Source: DASWJZ01 sp963720705 (GTDB taxonomy: Bacteria; Pseudomonadota; Alphaproteobacteria; Rhizobiales; Afifellaceae). Taken from it: a stretch of DNA of 64,000 nt. The position numbers were made by a program, and so were the translations under genes. The notes beneath the pieces are model-generated. The model was not told the origin of the DNA. It was given only the letters and a program-made list of their open reading frames with translations, and did no database searches. Shown in pieces: positions 60,947 to 64,000 of the stretch (position 1 is the stretch's first letter; every line of letters starts with the position of its first letter). The stretch spans positions 310,001 through 374,000 of the forward strand of contig CAVRGJ010000005.1 in NCBI GenBank assembly GCA_963720705.1, given 5' to 3'.

Positions 60947-63025
60947 TCACTCCACGAACACCGTGCTCGTCGATGAAGCGCCGTTGGCGTCGATCACCAT
61001 CAGTCTGACGAAGCCCGGGCCCTTCGGCTCAAAGGAGAGCGCGCCGCCGAAGGCCGCTGTGCCGATCGGCGCGCCGTCCGCGAACCAGGTGTAGGGTGGC
61101 GCGCCGTCGCGCGCTTTCAGCGCAAGCGGCATCGGATCGCCGGCGCGGATGCCGAGATCGACGCGCACGCCCCTCGGCGGATAGGCGATCTCAGGTGCCG
61201 CCGCCGCGGCGACCGTCGGCGCGTTCGGCGAGCGGAAGCGGCGGAGCGGGGCGGGGAGGCTCGCCGCGCTCGCTTCGACGATTCCCGGCGGTGCGGCGCG
61301 AAGCGGCGTCGTTGGGCCGAGCCTCGCGAAGGCGTCCATCAGGATCGGCGCTGCCGCGTCGATGCCGATCAGCCCAGGCACCGGCGCGCCGTCCGGCCGA
61401 CCGACCCAGACGCCGATGACATGGCTGCCGTCGAAACCGACCGCCCAGGCGTCGCGATAGCCGTAGGAGGTGCCGGTCTTGAAGGCGATCGAGCCGGGCG
61501 AGACGTGGTCGGGGCCGGGCGCGCCGGCGAGAATCGATGCGACGTACCAGGCAGCGCGCTCGTCGAGCACCTTGGCAGGAACGGCGGTCACCGGCGGGCG
61601 AGCGGGATCGAAAGTGAGCGGCACTGCAAGCCCGCCGCGCGCGATCGCCGCATCGATTGCGACGAGATCGGTCAGCGTTACGCCGACGCCGCCCAAGCCG
61701 ACCGCAAGTCCAGGCGGCGAGATATCGGGGAGCAGCGGATCTGCGCCGGCGCGGCGCATGCGCGCCACAAGCCGCGCCGGACCGACGGCTTCCAAGAGCT
61801 CGATCGCCGGCACGTTCAAGGAGAGCTGCAGCGCGCGCCTGACGCTGACGGTGCCGCGGAACGTGCGGTCGAAATTCTCCGGCGAATAGCCGGCGAAATT
61901 GACAGGCTTGTCCTCGATCAGCGTCTCCGGATGCGCAATGCCAAGCTCGAAGGCGAGCCCGTAGATCAGCGGCTTCAGCGACGAGCCGGGCGAGCGCACG
62001 GCACGTGTCATGTCGACGAAGCCGTCGCGGCGCTCATCGAAGAGTCCGGAGGATCCGACCGAGGCGAGGATCTCGCCGCTCCTGTGGTCGGCGACGAGGA
62101 TCGCGACGGAAACGGAATCGGAGAGCGCTGCGGCGCGCTCCGACGCGAGCGACTGAAGCCGGTCCTGAAGCCCGGCATCGATCGTGATGCGATAGAGCGC
62201 GGCGTCGGGCAATTCCGCGACGATCCGGTCGGCCGTGTGCGGCGCGAGCATCGGGAACTGACGGCGCACCTCCGGAACGGGCTCCGAGCGCGCTGCCGCA
62301 ACGTCGTCCGCCGTCAGCACGCCGGCTTCGGCGGCGCGTTCGAGCACGCGATCGCGGGCGGCGCGCGCGGCGGCGTTGTTGCGGTCGGGGCGGCGCGCCT
62401 GCGGCGATTGCGGCAGCGCGACGAGAAGCGCCGCCTCTGCCGGCGTTAGCCGGCGCGGCTCCTTGCCGAGATAGGCGAGCGAAGCGGCGCGAATTCCCTC
62501 CACGTTGCCGCCGTAGGGAGCGAGCACGAGATAGAGGTTCAGAATATCGTTCTTCGAGAGCCGCTTTTCGAGCGCCAGCGCCGTCAGCATCTGATTGAGC
62601 TTGCCGGAGACGCTCCGCGTCGATTCCTTGTCGAGAAGGCGCGCCACCTGCATGGTGATCGTCGACGCGCCGGAGACGGGGCGAAATTCCGTCACGAGCT
62701 GGTAGGCGGCGCGGAAGAGCGCGCTGACGTCGACGCCGTGATGCAGGGGGAAGCGCCGGTCCTCGTAGGCAAAGAGCGTCTTCAGGAAGAGCGGATCGAC
62801 GTCGGCGACGGTGACCGGCAGCCGCCAAAGCCCGTCGCTCGTGGTGAAGGCGCGAAGCAAGACGCCGTTGCGGTCGAGCACGACCTTGCCCGTCTCCGGG
62901 GTGAGCGAGGGAAGCTCGACACTTGCCACGGCCGCCTTCAGCGCCAGCGGCGCGGCAGGCGCGATGAGACAGGCGAAGAGGAGGGCGGTTGCGGCTAGCC
63001 GACTGATGCCTCCAACCCCCCTCAT
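60947..63025 (-). CDS. pbpC: Penicillin-binding protein 1C (bifunctional peptidoglycan synthase)
   Basis: 692 residues. N-terminal membrane anchor (AATALLFACLIAPAAPLAL); glycosyltransferase domain (about 70-230: FAYEDRRFPLHHGVD; GASTITMQVARLL; KLNQMLTALALEKRLSK; APYGGNVEGIRAASLAYLGK); transpeptidase domain with SxxK in RSPGSSLKPLIYG, SLN in LQLSLNVPAIEL and KTG in FKTGTSYGYRDAW; C-terminal BiPBP_C domain. ATG 63025 lies inside a palindromic repeat (CCTCATCCTGAGG); an ATG at 63166 would translate the whole repeat and is less likely. Paired with the alpha-2-macroglobulin gene as usual. Confidence 0.93.
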   Translation of the reverse strand: MRGVGGISRLAATALLFACLIAPAAPLALKAAVASVELPSLTPETGKVVLDRNGVLLRAFTTSDGLWRLPVTVADVDPLFLKTLFAYEDRRFPLHHGVDVSALFRAAYQLVTEFRPVSGASTITMQVARLLDKESTRSVSGKLNQMLTALALEKRLSKNDILNLYLVLAPYGGNVEGIRAASLAYLGKEPRRLTPAEAALLVALPQSPQARRPDRNNAAARAARDRVLERAAEAGVLTADDVAAARSEPVPEVRRQFPMLAPHTADRIVAELPDAALYRITIDAGLQDRLQSLASERAAALSDSVSVAILVADHRSGEILASVGSSGLFDERRDGFVDMTRAVRSPGSSLKPLIYGLAFELGIAHPETLIEDKPVNFAGYSPENFDRTFRGTVSVRRALQLSLNVPAIELLEAVGPARLVARMRRAGADPLLPDISPPGLAVGLGGVGVTLTDLVAIDAAIARGGLAVPLTFDPARPPVTAVPAKVLDERAAWYVASILAGAPGPDHVSPGSIAFKTGTSYGYRDAWAVGFDGSHVIGVWVGRPDGAPVPGLIGIDAAAPILMDAFARLGPTTPLRAAPPGIVEASAASLPAPLRRFRSPNAPTVAAAAAPEIAYPPRGVRVDLGIRAGDPMPLALKARDGAPPYTWFADGAPIGTAAFGGALSFEPKGPGFVRLMVIDANGASSTSTVFVE

Positions 63026-63148
63026 CCTGAGGTGCGGCTTTGACGAAGTCGGAGCCGCCTCGAAGGAGCCTCCAGAAGGCGCCGGAACGCGCTGCGTGCT
63101 TCGAGGCCCGTCCGTCGCTCCGTTCGGGACGGGCACCTCAGCATCAGG
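63020..63148. repeat. Palindromic repeat, family B copy 3, at the pbpC start
   Basis: 129 bases with ends CCTCATCCTGAGGTGCGG and GGGCACCTCAGCATCAGGG and an inner GTGCTTCGAGG block. It occupies the space between the alpha-2-macroglobulin gene and pbpC, and its left end contains the probable pbpC start codon. Confidence 0.85.
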
Positions 63149-63180
63149 GCGTTGGGTGGGCTCCATCGCTGCGGACCTGC

Positions 63181-64000
63181 TTACTTCAGCGGGCCGACCA
63201 CCTCGACCGATCCGGTGTCGGTGCGGGCGCGCCGCTCCGGCCGGTACATGTCCTCGATCAACGCCGCCGGATGCGCGAAAGTACCCGGCGAAACGGCACG
63301 GACGACGTAGGCGAACTGGAACTGCGTCGGGCCGTTTGCGGCAAGATCCCATGCCGCGACGAACCGGTCGGCGCGGAACTCCACATGCGCCGGATTGTCG
63401 ACGAGCGAGAGCCAATCGAGTGCCGAAACGTCGCCGCTTCCGAGGATGTGCGGGTTGTCGATCGCAAAGCCCGCGGGGAGCGGATCATCGAGCACCAACC
63501 GCGCTCCCTGGCTCTCCGTCGTGGTTATGTTCAGCACGGCGACGATGCGGGCACCCTGCTCGACGGTCGTAAGATCGACCGGCTTGCCGTCGAGCGTGTA
63601 GTATTCGCGCGCCAGCGAATAATAGTTGCCGCCGGCAGGCTCGGGCGTCGCCGGGATACCGCGCACGGTGATGCCGACCTCGATCGGCCGGTCGCCCTTG
63701 TTGGTGATCTTGAGCGGCGCGACGGCGAGGCTATCCGCGTCGAGGCTGCGGAAGAGCGGACCCTTGAGCGGTTCGCCGTCGACGACGAGCTTCGGCTCCG
63801 ACAGGCTCTGCATCAGTGCATGCGCGGCAAGGAGCGACCACGCGTCCTCCTGCGTGCTCGTGTAGGAGACGGCGAGCCGTTCCGTCTCCACCCTGTTCGA
63901 AAGGCTGACAAGGTCGATGCCGGTGCGCGTCTCCGAGGCGAGCGTCAGCGTCGCCGCACTGTCGCGAAGGTTGGAGCCGTAGTCGCTGCGCCAGCCCTCA
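63181..64000 (-). CDS. Bacterial alpha-2-macroglobulin (YfhM-like), C-terminal part only
   Basis: The frame is open from the window edge to the stop at 63181, giving the last 272 residues. Recognisable C-terminal features are LDGKPVDLTTVEQGARIVAV, DDPLPAGFAIDNPHI and QFAYVVRAVSPGTFAHPAAL then IEDMYRPE, which match the bait/receptor end of bacterial alpha-2-macroglobulins. These periplasmic lipoproteins trap proteases and act with PBP1C in envelope protection. It is directly upstream of pbpC on the same strand, the normal order. Confidence 0.9.
   Translation of the reverse strand, partial: EGWRSDYGSNLRDSAATLTLASETRTGIDLVSLSNRVETERLAVSYTSTQEDAWSLLAAHALMQSLSEPKLVVDGEPLKGPLFRSLDADSLAVAPLKITNKGDRPIEVGITVRGIPATPEPAGGNYYSLAREYYTLDGKPVDLTTVEQGARIVAVLNITTTESQGARLVLDDPLPAGFAIDNPHILGSGDVSALDWLSLVDNPAHVEFRADRFVAAWDLAANGPTQFQFAYVVRAVSPGTFAHPAALIEDMYRPERRARTDTGSVEVVGPLK

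Overview
The window is GC-rich, densely coded DNA from an alphaproteobacterium, most likely Hyphomicrobiales (Rhizobiales). This rests on gene content: a hopanoid cluster built around HpnCDE, a PhyR/HWE-kinase general stress response pair, homospermidine synthase, Entner-Doudoroff genes, the cysG-DUF2849-cysI-cysH-DUF934 sulfite operon, and several families of short palindromic repeats typical of that order. No taxon marker gene is present, so genus cannot be stated.

Layout. 0-13 kb: hopanoid and isoprenoid biosynthesis (hpnA end, a DUF2141 protein, ispH and hpnH on +; dxs-hpnB-hpnC-hpnD-hpnE-shc-hpnG on -). 13-19.8 kb: glycogen phosphorylase, a cyclic-nucleotide-gated K+ channel, a MATE exporter, a TerB-like protein and a glutamine amidotransferase. 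19.8-30.6 kb: almost the whole corrin-ring pathway (cobK, cbiD, cobA, cobB, cobM, a cbiG-cobJ fusion, cobI, cobL, cobH, cbiX); cbiD, cbiG and cbiX point to the early-cobalt-insertion route. 30.9-38.9 kb: a Hyi-like isomerase, a GST, a tRNA-Cys-like gene, pgi-eda-edd, PPi-dependent phosphofructokinase and a LysE exporter. 39.2-43.0 kb: an accessory three-gene operon (DUF4297 nuclease effector, small middle protein, coiled-coil ABC ATPase) that looks like an ABC-three-component / Lamassu-type anti-phage system. A HicBA-type toxin-antitoxin pair follows, flanked by diverged 180-bp direct repeats. 44.8-50 kb: zwf, phyR with an EcfG-type promoter, an HWE kinase, homospermidine synthase. 50-54.3 kb: assimilatory sulfate/sulfite reduction. 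54.7-64 kb: tamA-tamB outer-membrane assembly, then pbpC and the C-terminal part of an alpha-2-macroglobulin gene.

Two global properties matter to any user. First, at least 14 genes read correctly only if one or two single-base frame changes are allowed, several at homopolymers, with the neighbouring ATGA-type gene overlaps intact; this looks like residual sequencing error more than gene decay. Second, short palindromic repeats sit not only between genes but apparently inside three cobalamin genes (cobB, cbiG, cobI) and at the start of pbpC.

The most interesting candidate is the nuclease-middle component-ATPase operon at 39.2-43.0 kb, bordered by repeats on the left and by a truncated gene copy on the right.
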